DNA of 64,000 bases, from contig CAICTM010000062.1 of the NCBI GenBank assembly GCA_903772945.1, positions 62,001 to 126,000 on the forward strand, given 5' to 3'. The translations under genes and the position numbers were made by a program. This document shows positions 19,296 through 29,550 of the stretch, piece after piece. The stretch is from Seminavis robusta (Eukaryota; Bacillariophyta; Bacillariophyceae; Naviculales; Naviculaceae). Below the pieces are notes generated by a model, which searched no databases, was not told the origin of the DNA, and saw only the letters and a program-made list of their open reading frames with translations. The first letter of the stretch is position 1. Each line of letters begins with the position of its first letter.

Positions 19296-20405
19296 AAAGT
19301 CACTGGACAGAACCTGTATAGAAACGTTGGAGAGGATATTTATGGCCGAAAAGCTGTCTCTGGAAAGGGTTTTGCATTGGTACAGGTAGGAAGCCCCATA
19401 CAATAATGAATGTTCAGCGCTATGTATTTGGTTTCAGTGTTGCTTGGCATTGGGTATCTGAGACGAACCTGGCATTCCAATGTTCAAATCCGTGAATCTG
19501 CTTTTGAGACAATATGTTCTAGAGAGATCAGCTGTGAAAGTGTATCATGGGAGTCTCCTGTTTGTGCAACCGTCACCTAATGATGGATTTGAAGCCGACT
19601 TTTAGTTGCTCGCTAAATCCAGGCCTTCGTTGTTGTGAGCCTTCTGATACTGCAGTAGTATCTGCTTCTGAAGGGTGCACCACGCAGACAACTTGTCAAG
19701 GCGGTAGTACTGTGTGGCTTGAGATGGGCTGGACATGACTCCCGCCATTCCATCCAGGCAACGTTTGCCAAGCGAAAGCGTCTCTATTGTCAAGCCAAAT
19801 ACTCTGACATGAAGCGGTTCAAGTACGGTTGTTGAAAACTGAGGTTTGGATCGATGGAGGCCGCCGTCTTGTTGCTGATACAAGTCCCATACTGTAGTGT
19901 AGCTCAAGAGATCAGAGACTATAATAAATGGCGGGCACACACAACATAATATGATGGCCTCTTTTTGTGTATGTGAGTTGACGTTCGTTGTTCGTTGTCG
20001 CTACTAGCTAGTACGCAATGGATTTGCGCCCTTAGTACGTGCTGTTGAGTGCCCAACGGATTCGCGCTGTGAAGTACATGTAGTTGCAGCCCCATCGAAC
20101 GAGACTTCGGTTGTCAGGAAGGAGTGTCGGACTCTTCACACAACTCGAAGCAACCACTGCTCGAACATATCATTTCTCAATTACTACCTACAGTACTAGC
20201 TGTCTTACGGATACAAAACACATCAACATTGTTGGCAGTAACATGTTTGTGCAGTAAAAAGAGGTCAACTACTAGTGTAGAGTACGGTAATAGCTGTGAG
20301 TGCTCATTCTGTACAAGCATGCATAATCTCTTCTTCGAATGGAAAAGATACTAGCTACATGTTCTATGATTTGGCTCTGGCTTCTGCCTGCTGAAGTAAA
20401 TTTGT
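19296..20405. other. Intergenic spacer
   Basis: About 1.1 kb downstream of the coiled-coil gene and downstream of the light-harvesting gene (converging). Only short frames without domains; no repeat of note. Confidence 0.4.
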
Positions 20406-21104
20406 TTACCATCCTTCTGGCATGCCTGGGACACTTCCTGGGATGAAGTAGTTGGCGATGAATCCACCCATACCGATCATAGCGAGACGTGCGTTCTTCA
20501 ATTCCTTGACTGCCATGTCTTCCTGTTCTGCGGCGGACATTTTGCCCCACTGTCCAGTCCAGTCAATAGCAGCTGGGCCGTCACCAGTGAAGGACTTGCC
20601 CTCGGCTTCAGCACGGTACTTGATGCCCTCGATGGCACCACAGAAAATAATCCATTGTGCCCACCATTGGGGATCGGCTTCCATGATGGCCTTGATGGGG
20701 TCAAGTGTGGTCACATCGTCCGATTCGAAGGTACCAACGTATTTGGGCCAGAGCCATCCGACGGTGGCCAACATGGCGGAACGTCCATTGGACAATTCAG
20801 CCTTGCGAAGGTGGTCAACGGGAGCCCATTCAGCCAAACCAGCGGGGTCGAACTGTCACGGGAGAATCGAATCAAGCAAGATCGCATGGTATGGTTAGAA
20901 CCAGAAAGCACAGACCTAAGAAGGGGTATCAGTAGCAGTGGTTATACTTACGACCTGTCCTGCGGTTTCGGGGCCAGCACCACTTCGGAGTCCAGCCAAT
21001 TCTTCGGTAGCCGCCAAACGGGTGGAACTACTGGTGCCAGTTTGGGCAGGGGCAAAGGCGGACGCACCCGAGACGGCGAGGAGGATAGCGCAGAAGGTCT
21101 TCAT
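20406..21104 (-). CDS. Fucoxanthin-chlorophyll a/c-binding (LHC superfamily) protein
   Basis: Two exons, complement(join(20406..20852,20952..21104)), 199 residues. The 99-base intron has donor GTAAGT and acceptor GTGACAG, phase 0. The presequence MKTFCAILLAVSGASA|FAPA is a textbook diatom plastid leader with the ASAFAP motif. Helix one carries the pigment-binding motif ELSNGRSAMLATVGWLWPKY, helix two WWAQWIIFCGAIEGIKYRAE, and helix three ELKNARLAMIGMGGFIANYF. The ExxxxR pairs of helices one and three bind chlorophyll and lock the helices. The product sits in the thylakoid membrane as an antenna protein. The C-terminus GSVPGMPEGW closes right after helix three. Subfamily (Lhcf, Lhcr or other) was not assigned. 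Confidence 0.93.
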
Positions 21105-22244
21105 CGTGAAATTGTTTTCTGATCCGAAAATGATAGCCTTGAGCGGTAGGTGACGACCGAGCAGAGGACAACAGAACCAAGAACGCAAAGGCAAAACGTT
21201 GGAAACGCCATTGAACTTGAAAGATCGGGAGAAGTCACGAGTGGGACTCGACTAATCATTCCAGCCAGTAAAGCAGCAAAGCAGCAAATGTGGTGGAGCC
21301 AACAAGTCGCTCTCCCCTCCCAAAAGGCCGAGGGCGGTGCACAAAAACAATGGATACATTGGTACTGTACCGGTACCGGTACCAGTACCGCACAACCGGC
21401 AAGATGTTCGATTTCGTTCATACTGCTTATCAACGAGCTCATTTTCAAATGTCTACTGGTATACGATACAAGCTGGAATGATACTGCACCATAGCCAGAC
21501 ATTGAAAAATCCAAAAGGTTAGCGCAGCTACCCTACCGTGCCGTACCTTGCAGGTATACAAGTTCTTTCCTCACGAGTGATCCCGAGGCTCAATCCAGCC
21601 GATAGTTGTGTACCGATAGCTACTACGATAGCTATCTAGTGGCTCGCTGTAGGGTCTGTTGCATCCCTGGCTGTCCTGCAATCTCCCCACCAGCATCCTC
21701 TCTTGGTTGACTTCACTTGCTTGTCTGAGCTCTGGTCTGCAAAGTGCCGTACCGGTGGCTAGCGCAGCCGCGAAAAACCAAAGCCATTTTCCGAGCTGGG
21801 TTTGTTGACGACTTGCTCGCAGGAGTTGCTATAAAATTGGCTTTCATCTTTTTGAGTGACGTGTTCTTAGTTGAGTCAGGCGTCAACGTCGTGCCATTGG
21901 ATTCTTTCTTCAAGCGTTTGCTGTTTCTTTTCTCCTTGGGTTGTTTTCTGACACCCAGCCAATCATGTGACCCGCCAACTAGCTAGAGCTACGGTAGCAA
22001 TGCTAGCTAGCTAGAGAGGTAACTCTACAGTATCACAAGAAAGTAATAAACCAGTCCGAGTTTACAGGGTCGCCGTGTATTTGGGTCTGGTGACACCTGT
22101 CAAATAGAAAGGTTTCAGAGCCGCAAAATAGAAGAAATCCACATAAGATCAAAGCCATTCACCAACCAACAATCCTTATTGTTATACCAGGCTATCGCCT
22201 CAAAATCACCACCGCACCAAAGCGAAACGACCACCGCCGCCACC
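21105..22244. other. Divergent spacer with GGTACC/ACCGGT palindromes
   Basis: Upstream region of the light-harvesting gene (minus) and the lipase gene (plus). It contains GTACCGGTACCGGTACCAGTACC near 21367-21389 (described in two parts because of length: GTACCGGTACC then GGTACCAGTACC) and CTAGCTAGCTAGAG near 22001-22016. No supported gene. The lipase ATG is preceded by GCCGCCACC, a strong initiation context. Confidence 0.4.
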
Positions 22245-25179
22245 ATGGCGTCATTCATTACACTTCCGGAAGTGGAGATTCCTGTGCCGAGAATGTTGTT
22301 GTCCATCTTGGAACTTGGGCAAGAAGCGGTTTCCACCATGTCGGAATGGTTCCATCTGTCGCCGGAACTCTATGAGCATTTGAGAGCCAATGCGCTGCTC
22401 CTGTTCGGTGTTTCCATCATTTTTTGGCCGCTCTTGCTCTCCTTGATCACTACCTTTACTGTCATGGGGACATGGACCTTTTGGCTCTTTACGACTTCCG
22501 TCTTTGGGCTGCTCCAATTGTTCTATGTCATCTATCAATTTATCATGATTACACTCGACATTATGGGACTCTCGGTCCTCAAGACATACACCATGCTGCG
22601 CAATCGCCTTCTCAACTATGTCGGCAAGGCGGGGACCTTTGATAAATCCAGAAGTCGCCGATTGGTCTGGAAAGAGCGCTTGGAACAGGCCACCAGCTAC
22701 GAAGATTTCCTCAAAATTCAAATCGAATCTCAAGACCCACAGCACAAAAAGCCAGAACGCCGCAAGTCAGATCCAGCCATCATGATGAGAAGCAGCAGCT
22801 TTGGAAACATGGAGGGCCTCGATTCACCCAAGGGCATGAGTCGAAACAAATCCTACACGTCACTAATGACGGCGGCATCGGAGGAAGAACAACACAACAA
22901 TCTTCACATTGATCCAGAAGTTTGTGAAGAATTGGGCGAAATGTCTGCTGTCATGCTCATGACCACAAAACAGAGGCTCAAGGAAGCTCGACAAACAGCT
23001 GTCAAACACGAGGACGACTTTGAAGCAGCATCCACTTTGAAGCAGTTACTCCAGGGAGTCGTCAAACGCAACCACTTAAACGTCGACCAGTTTCTCATAA
23101 AGAATGCACGGACCGTCGCTTATTCGGGGCAGTATGGACTCTCAGCTCAATCCAGAAAGGTGGTTCACGCGTACTTTGATGAAGTTGAAAAGGGCTTGGA
23201 CTGGATTGCTGATGCACCCATTCCCGAAGAACCCGCATCACCCAATAATGCTAGCATCATGGAGGTCGACGAGTCCTCCGAAGGTGGTGGCATGATGGAG
23301 TTCTCCGTTACGAAAATGAAACAACGCACTGCCGAACTGAACGATCGTATGAACCTTGTTCGAAAGATCAAGGCCAATGTCGGCCGAACTAGTCTCATGC
23401 TCAGTGGAGGTGGAGCGCAAGCTATGTATCATCTCGGTGTTGTCCGAGCTCTCATCGAAGCAGATGTCTACCAGGGAATCAAGGTCATCTCCGGAACTTC
23501 CGGGGGCAGCATTACCGCAGCCATGTGTGCACTCAAGACGCCTGAAGAACTTCACAGGGATGTTTGTGTCCCAACAATCAGCACAGACTACATGCTTACC
23601 GGAGAACAAGCGGAAAAGAATTTTCGGTGGTTCCCAACGGTACGAATGGTAGCAAGGCAATTTTCACGATCGCCATCATGGTCTCCAATTTCTCACATTT
23701 ACATTGGTTTCATTATAAACGACACAGCTTACTGACATGGGAAAGTATTGGCTCAAAACCAAACTCATGGTGGACAGTGCGGTGAGTGTATTCATGTTTG
23801 CAACTGACCTTTTCAATCACATCCCTCACTCATGCGGCTTTATTGCAGCTTTTTCGACGAACGTGCGAGTTCTATTTCAATGACACCACCTTTGAAGAAG
23901 CATTTGAGCGGACTGGCAAACATGTTTGCATCACTGTGTCGGCAAGCAGATCCAGCGATGGAGCGCAGCGTCTTTTGCTGAATCATATCTCGACACCACA
24001 CGTGACCTTGGCAAGTGCTGTGGCGGCTAGCTGTGCATTGCCTGGCGTCATGGCTCCTGCCAAATTGATGGCCAAGAATGGTTCTGGGGTTCTCCAGCCT
24101 TTTGAGGTGAGTTGATTGACTGATAGGACGTGTCGCCCGAGTGTCTCTGTTTCTGACCTTGTACCTTTTACTTTTAGGTGGACGGAATGGAGTGGATTGA
24201 TGGTTCCGTTCAGGCTGATTTGCCCTTTCAGAGAATTTCCACTCTCTTCAATGTTTCCAATTACATTGTGTGCCAGACTAATTTCCACATTGTCCCGCTT
24301 CTGAACAAGGCGCATCATCCTGGGACACAAACTTTTTACTGGAGAATGTTCCAGCTGTTGGAATGGGACGTTCGGAATCGCGCATTGCAATTGAGTCGTC
24401 TCGGCCTCTTTCCCAAAATGTTTGGACATGACGTTTCAAAGGTCTTCAAGCAGAGATACCACGGAGACCTAACCCTTGTGCCGCGCTTCTCAGTTGCCCA
24501 GAGTTTTGGCTTAAAGACTCTTAGCAATCCTACCGTTGAGGATATGGAAGAATACCTGAAGTGAGCTACCTTCCGCATCTTTGTTTTTCACTGCCAATCT
24601 TGTCTATCTAACTGAATTGACAATCCTGTTCTCTTTTAGGTATGGCCAGATTGCGGCATGGCCGTATCTGAAGTGAGTAGAATATACAGGAGGAGTCCCA
24701 TCTGACATGTTTTGAATTCACTTTCTCATGTGCTTTGTGTCTGTCTGGATTCTTGCAGCGTTATTCGCAACATGCTGCGCTTTGAAAGGGCTCTGGATGG
24801 CTGTTTGACACGACTTGAAGAGCGCTATCGAGATTTGCACCCAGACATTGACTGGTCAGCACACGACGAGATTGAATCGATTGCGTCCGCTTCAGGATCA
24901 TTCCCGACATCGTCCATTACCCCTAGTCGCGTTAGGTTCGGAGGCCATGTAGTGCAAGAGAGAAAAGCAGAGAAGCTGCGCACAAAGGTTATCACCCTGG
25001 AGCAAGAGAATCAGAAGCTCAAACAACAATTGCAGCAAATGGAGAAGCTTATGGCGATCAACGGTGCCAAAGCATCAATGGAGCGAGAGAAAGACGGAGA
25101 AGAGAAGAAGACCTTGGATGAAGGAAATGTCAACGAGCTTTCTGAAGGCGCTATCTGGAATCTGGTTCGGTCGAGCTAA
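22245..25179 (+). CDS. Patatin-like (SDP1-type) triacylglycerol lipase
   Basis: Six exons: 22245..23639, 23728..23781, 23849..24106, 24178..24560, 24640..24672, 24759..25179; 847 residues. Introns are 67-88 bases and all GT-AG. The start is the ATG in GCCACCATGG. An N-terminal hairpin of hydrophobic helices (LLLFGVSIIFWPLLLSLITT and following) precedes a DUF3336-like region. The patatin core shows the oxyanion loop SGGGAQAMYHLG, the nucleophile motif GTSGGS (Ser419) and the dyad DGS (Asp577), in order and spacing of the family. Also seen are HVCITVSASRSS, STPHVTLASAVAASCALPG and GSVQADLPFQRIS. SDP1/TGL-type enzymes hydrolyse triacylglycerol on lipid droplets. The C-terminus is a coiled coil (KVITLEQENQKLKQQLQQME). 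Exon five has only 33 bases. Confidence 0.9.
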
Positions 25180-25442
25180 ACCGCCCATGTTGGATCGAAA
25201 TCGAAGCTAGCTAATGGCATGGCTATTGATTTCTTAATCGCAGCCATCCTTCAAAGTAGAAGTGTAATAGTAAGTTTATTTTCGCACATGCAATTTTTGA
25301 AAATCAATGTTCTGAAGCGCGCGTCGTCGATCTCGGTAGTTATCAGTCGATCGATAGAATGGGTTGTGCGCGAGTGGAATGCAATGACAACAGGGTGATC
25401 ATACGTCTTCCTCTTCTAACAGAGCTCGATCATCTTGCTTCT

Positions 25443-27081
25443 TTACTCTCGTTCGAGTCTGTATCCGCCGTGCGTATCGTCGACGGCAAATTCAGTTCGT
25501 CCACGGACGTGTTCTTTGTGCTCAAACAAGGAGTTGGGGATAAGCCCCGTTTGCATATCCATGGCAATCTGGCTCTTGTCCTTGACAACTCGAGCTTGGT
25601 GGATCAAGTGTTGACGTCGCTCACGGTAGTCTTGCTGCTCTTGCAGGGCTAGCTCAACGACATCCTCGCCGCCAACTGCCCAGACTTCTAATACTGCGAT
25701 ATCGAACGTCTCCAGAGCATCATCAGGGAGAAGATTACCGCTTTGATACGTCTTGTCATGGAAGGCGGCTACGCAATGTTCAAAGGATTCAGGTATGAAC
25801 AAGCGTGGTTGGTCGGGGCTGCCACCAAATCCTAGGCCGTACCGTCCCTGATAACCAATCGATATCTTCTGCTTGCTCATGCTTCGTGTGGACAAGAAGG
25901 CAAAGTTCTCTTCATGACCCTCGGGTCTATACAAGGCAAGGCTGGGCTCCAGCTGGAACAGGAAACCTTCCGAGTCTCCTAGAATACGTGAAGTCTCTTT
26001 CCATTCCATTGTCGTGTGCACTCCCAGGGCAGCTGATGAAGTCGTCCTGATGAGGACAACCGTTGGGCCTGTATACCCCAGCAAAGACCACTCAAGGCGA
26101 TTGAAGCAGCACCCGTCTACGTCAGACGAGAACAACCTTTGCCACTGTTGGCCAATCGACGCGATGGTCAGAACATAGCGCGCAAAGCAAGGTAAACAAG
26201 TGCAATACTATTGAGCTCAACAACGCATATCATACCTTTCCACTGAGGCTTTGGCTTGCAAATGACAAGGGCATAAGGAGAGAAGAAGCCTCAGTGCCGA
26301 ATACTTTGCTGGCCACAGACAGGTTCGGGGGCACGAAAAGCTTTTGAACAGGGTCGTGGTGAAAGAGCACATGATTGACAAAGCCCATCAACGGGGTCGA
26401 GAGACAAGAGAAGTTATTTTCAGCCCACTCGACAAAGGCATCCTTGTCCAACTTCTTCTGGGCGCAGTAGGCACTTAGAGATTTCGCCATGCTGACTATG
26501 CATGGCTTAACATTCCTAAGCCTTGCTGCGACCAAGTCTTTGTCGAGGTTAGGCGCAGCAACGGCTTCTGAGGCTATGCCCAGAGCAATGCAGAGCTCCA
26601 AGAGCCCCTCCGCTGTCGCATCCTCTCCAAGGATAGTGTACAGCACCCGAAGTGCTTCTATAGTTCCTTTTCTTCCTGTTGCTCTTGCGAGACCGTCCAA
26701 CAGCGTCTCCAAGGAATCATCAATACCTTGATTGGCAAAGCCCACAAATGTATTTGTAGTCACAGCAAAGAAGAATCCTTTACTGAAGTTTCGGGGAAGC
26801 ACGTTCTTTTCGAGCCACTCAACACGGCCCCGAAGCTCGTCGCCAGGCAAAAAGAACACTGAGTAAGGGAGCGCTTGAGCCATGGTCGTGAGGAAAGTAT
26901 GGGCACGACTTCCACCGTTTAGCTGGTCATGGCATCGGGTTATGATCTCCAGCTCCTGTTTGGTGAAGGGATATCTCTCCTGTAGTTTGGAGATGGTTGT
27001 ATCTGTTACTACGATTTGTGTCATCTTGTGCTTCTGGCTGTCCACTTTGAAAGGGGTGGTTTTATGAGGGCAACAGAGCAT
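25443..27081 (-). CDS. TLDc-domain protein
   Basis: Two exons, complement(join(25443..26144,26236..27081)), 515 residues. The 91-base intron has donor GTATGA and acceptor CCAACAG, phase 0, and joins LSGK to WQRLFSSDVDG, the start of a TLDc domain. Exon one is helical and resembles the regulatory region seen before TLDc in some proteins (KQELEIITRCHDQL, WAENNFSCLSTPLMGFV); it may be an EF-hand-like or swiss-cheese-like fold, but calcium ligands are not clear. TLDc features are YTGPTVVLIRTTSSAALGVH, EGFLFQLEPSLALYRP, GRYGLGFGGSPDQPRLFIPE and FDIAVLEVWAVGG. TLDc proteins bind the V-ATPase and act in oxidative-stress response. ATG at 27081; a second in-frame ATG lies 19 codons later. Confidence 0.8.
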
Positions 27082-28764
27082 GGCTGCATTTGATATGATA
27101 AGGATGCCTGGTATGATGCTTCGTTTGTCACTGATTGCATTGTTCGTGTTCGACGACGGTTCTCGAGGACTTGGGAATCAAGAAGTCGTGCGGTAGATAG
27201 AGCGGTACCGGTCCGAGGTGGTATATCGGAACCAACCTACCTGTGTCAAGTTTCGGAGGCTTTGACTCATCGCAATTGGCAGGAGAGTGGAATTCTTTGC
27301 CTGCCTTGGCATACATGATAAAGGTTGGATAACATGGGATGCCCAAACAGAGCCCATCCATTGCCGCCACCTAGCTAGCTAGCTGGTAGCTAGCTAGGAC
27401 CGGCCACCATGTGACAGTCGAGACAGTCGAGACAGTCGAGTCGAATCAGTCATTTGGAAATTGCCGGATTGGGGATGCCCATTGCCCTGCATTGTATTTG
27501 ATAGCGTTTTTTGTAAAAGTGTCTGTGAAAAAGCGAATATTTGTTTTGGGCTGCAATTTTTCTATTGGATTAGATCGGATTGGATTGAATTGAATTGGAT
27601 TGCATTGAATTCCAGTTTACTATACAAATAACAGTACTATTTGAAATCCAATTCAATCCAATTCAATCTAATCCAATGCAATCTTTAGAATAACCCAATT
27701 GAATCTTGAAAATCTTCATTTTATCTTTTTTCTGACATTCTGAGTCACTCCTGTTGAGTACATGTACACTACAGCGCTATCCGGATGCTAGCTACTATGC
27801 ATAGTAGCGAGATTTGCCCATCCCCTTTGAGTGACTGACTCAGTCGAATGAATCGAATCTAAACTCATCGAATCTAGATTCGAATTTAGAATCACAATCC
27901 GATGAATCGAGTCGAATTTTTCAAGAGAGAGTGATGACGGTGATGACTGTCGCTCGATGCTCGATGCCTCAAACTGACTAACTGATTGCAGAAAGCAAAA
28001 CGATCGGGTTTGACATTCCAGGTCCTACAATGTCGTGGCAGCTGCCATGTTGATCATGAGCAGCTGCCATTGAAGTGGGCAGTGGTGCGCTTTGGTCAGG
28101 AAACGTACTTGAAGAACAGTGGTTCCTTTTGCCATCTGGAGGCGCCTTTGTTATTCAATTGAATGGTATGCAAGGGCTGTTTGAAAGGCAATAGGTGTCA
28201 CCACGGAAGCCTTCGCTGTCAGAGCGCCAGCTGCTGACAATGCCACGCAAAAAGTGACAGGGGCAACGGCGACAAGGCGAGTCGCGGCACCAATAAAGAT
28301 TGCTGACTGTTGGTGCCTTGGCAACCGCAAATGGGTTCAGGTGTTCAGGTCCTCTGGAAGTGCAGGCTGAGAAGGCCCTGTTGGACAGGAGGCAGCAGGT
28401 TTGCCGGTTGCGTCAGCTTCTGCAGCCGGAAGCCAACTTCCATGCAGCTGCCGAGTTTTTTCATGGTTGTGGGCAAAGAGGTAGTGCCCATCACCTTCCC
28501 AGCAACCAACGAGTTGGTACTAGTACCGTACCAACCACCGGTAGCTACTAGCTAGCCGCTAGCTAGTAGAACCTTTAGCACAAAGAGCAACAACATTTCC
28601 CGGTGACGAGCTATTGAAACTACGGTACCATGGTACCGGTATCAGCTACAAGATCTCTAGCTAGCTAGCTAGCTAGATACTCAGCTCCGGTAGCTTTCCA
28701 AAAAAATTGAGTTTCGCAACCCCCTCCACTCTCGTACTATGACATACTACATGTTCCTTTACCA
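27082..28764. other. Repeat-rich spacer
   Basis: No supported gene. Holds three short AGTCGAGAC units (about 27416), CTAGCTAGCTAGCTGGTAGCTAGCTAG near 27372-27397 (21+ bases, described here as repeated CTAG), the GGATT inverted repeat, and GAATCGAATC-type repeats near 27845-27930. Confidence 0.4.
27564..27682. repeat. Inverted repeat of GGATT/AATCC units
   Basis: The left arm (about 27564-27612) is built of GGATT and GAATT pentamers, including ATTGGATTAGAT and GGATTGAATT. The right arm (about 27643-27682) is the complementary run, with AATCCAATTCAATCC and ATCTAATCCAAT. About 30 bases separate them. The block would form a long hairpin. Confidence 0.6.
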
Positions 28765-29142
28765 GGAAAGTCCCGCAAAAACTGAGTTTTTGCGATACTC
28801 TTTAATTAAACAGCTTGATTGTTGAATAAATCCAACAAGTGTTGAAAAAGTGTTAATTAAAGTGTTGAAGATCTGTTGATTTAATGTTGATCCGTTTCAA
28901 CAACTGTTGGATTTACTGTTGATTTTTGTACATTATTTTCAACACTTTTACTGTAAGTATCTACTAATGGATTCAACATCTGTTGAATTCAGTGTTAAAC
29001 AGTATTCAACACTGTTGAAAAAGTGTTGAAAAAGTGTTTAAATAAGTGTTGAACAACTGTTTAAAAAAAGTCAACACTGTTGAACTCAAATTCAACACTT
29101 TTACAGATCCTTTCAGCGATTCCAGCTTTTGCGGGACTTTCC
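28765..29142. mobile_element. 378-bp MITE with 16-bp perfect terminal inverted repeats
   Basis: The left end GGAAAGTCCCGCAAAA (28765-28780) is matched exactly in reverse complement by TTTTGCGGGACTTTCC at 29127-29142. The interior is AT-rich, has no coding frame and is filled with TTCAACA/TGTTGAA words in both orientations, for example AACACTGTTGAA. The flanking bases (ACCA on the left, AGTA on the right) show no clear target-site duplication, so the superfamily is uncertain. Size, termini and lack of coding capacity fit a miniature inverted-repeat transposable element. Confidence 0.75.
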
Positions 29143-29550
29143 AGTACTACCGGTAGTACTACCAGTATGATACCGGTAGTCTGTGTGTACATGTACAGCG
29201 TGGAGTAACTGTTGCGGTGTTACGGTGCTCGTTCGGGATCTCCAAGATTGATGTTTCTACAAGGAATGATGAATTCTATGTCATAGCAGATGCCAGTTAG
29301 AAGGTCTGACGTTCCCTGGCCATTTGGCCTGTGGCAGCTGCCACCTTCATTAGGGCACCCGAGATATCGCTTCCCTACAAGTGCAACTGTCGAAAGCCCA
29401 CGTCATAGCTCGCGGTGCTCGCCCCCCTCCATCACAATAAAACGCACACCCTCATCATACGGTGCTAATCACTCATCACTCATCGATCATCATTAACCTT
29501 CTTCACACCGCATTCTACTGGTACTCATCGCTTGAGCACACGATAGAACG
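29143..29550. promoter_or_regulatory. Upstream region of the bZIP-PAS gene
   Basis: About 400 bases from the MITE to the ATG at 29551, including TACCGGTAGTACTACC palindromes near 29148. A leader and promoter must lie here; no core element was identified. Confidence 0.3.

Noticed and set aside
27128-27370. 80-codon minus-strand frame upstream of the TLDc gene
   Set aside because: Could be a 5' exon, but no good splice donor in the right phase was found and the TLDc gene already has an ATG.
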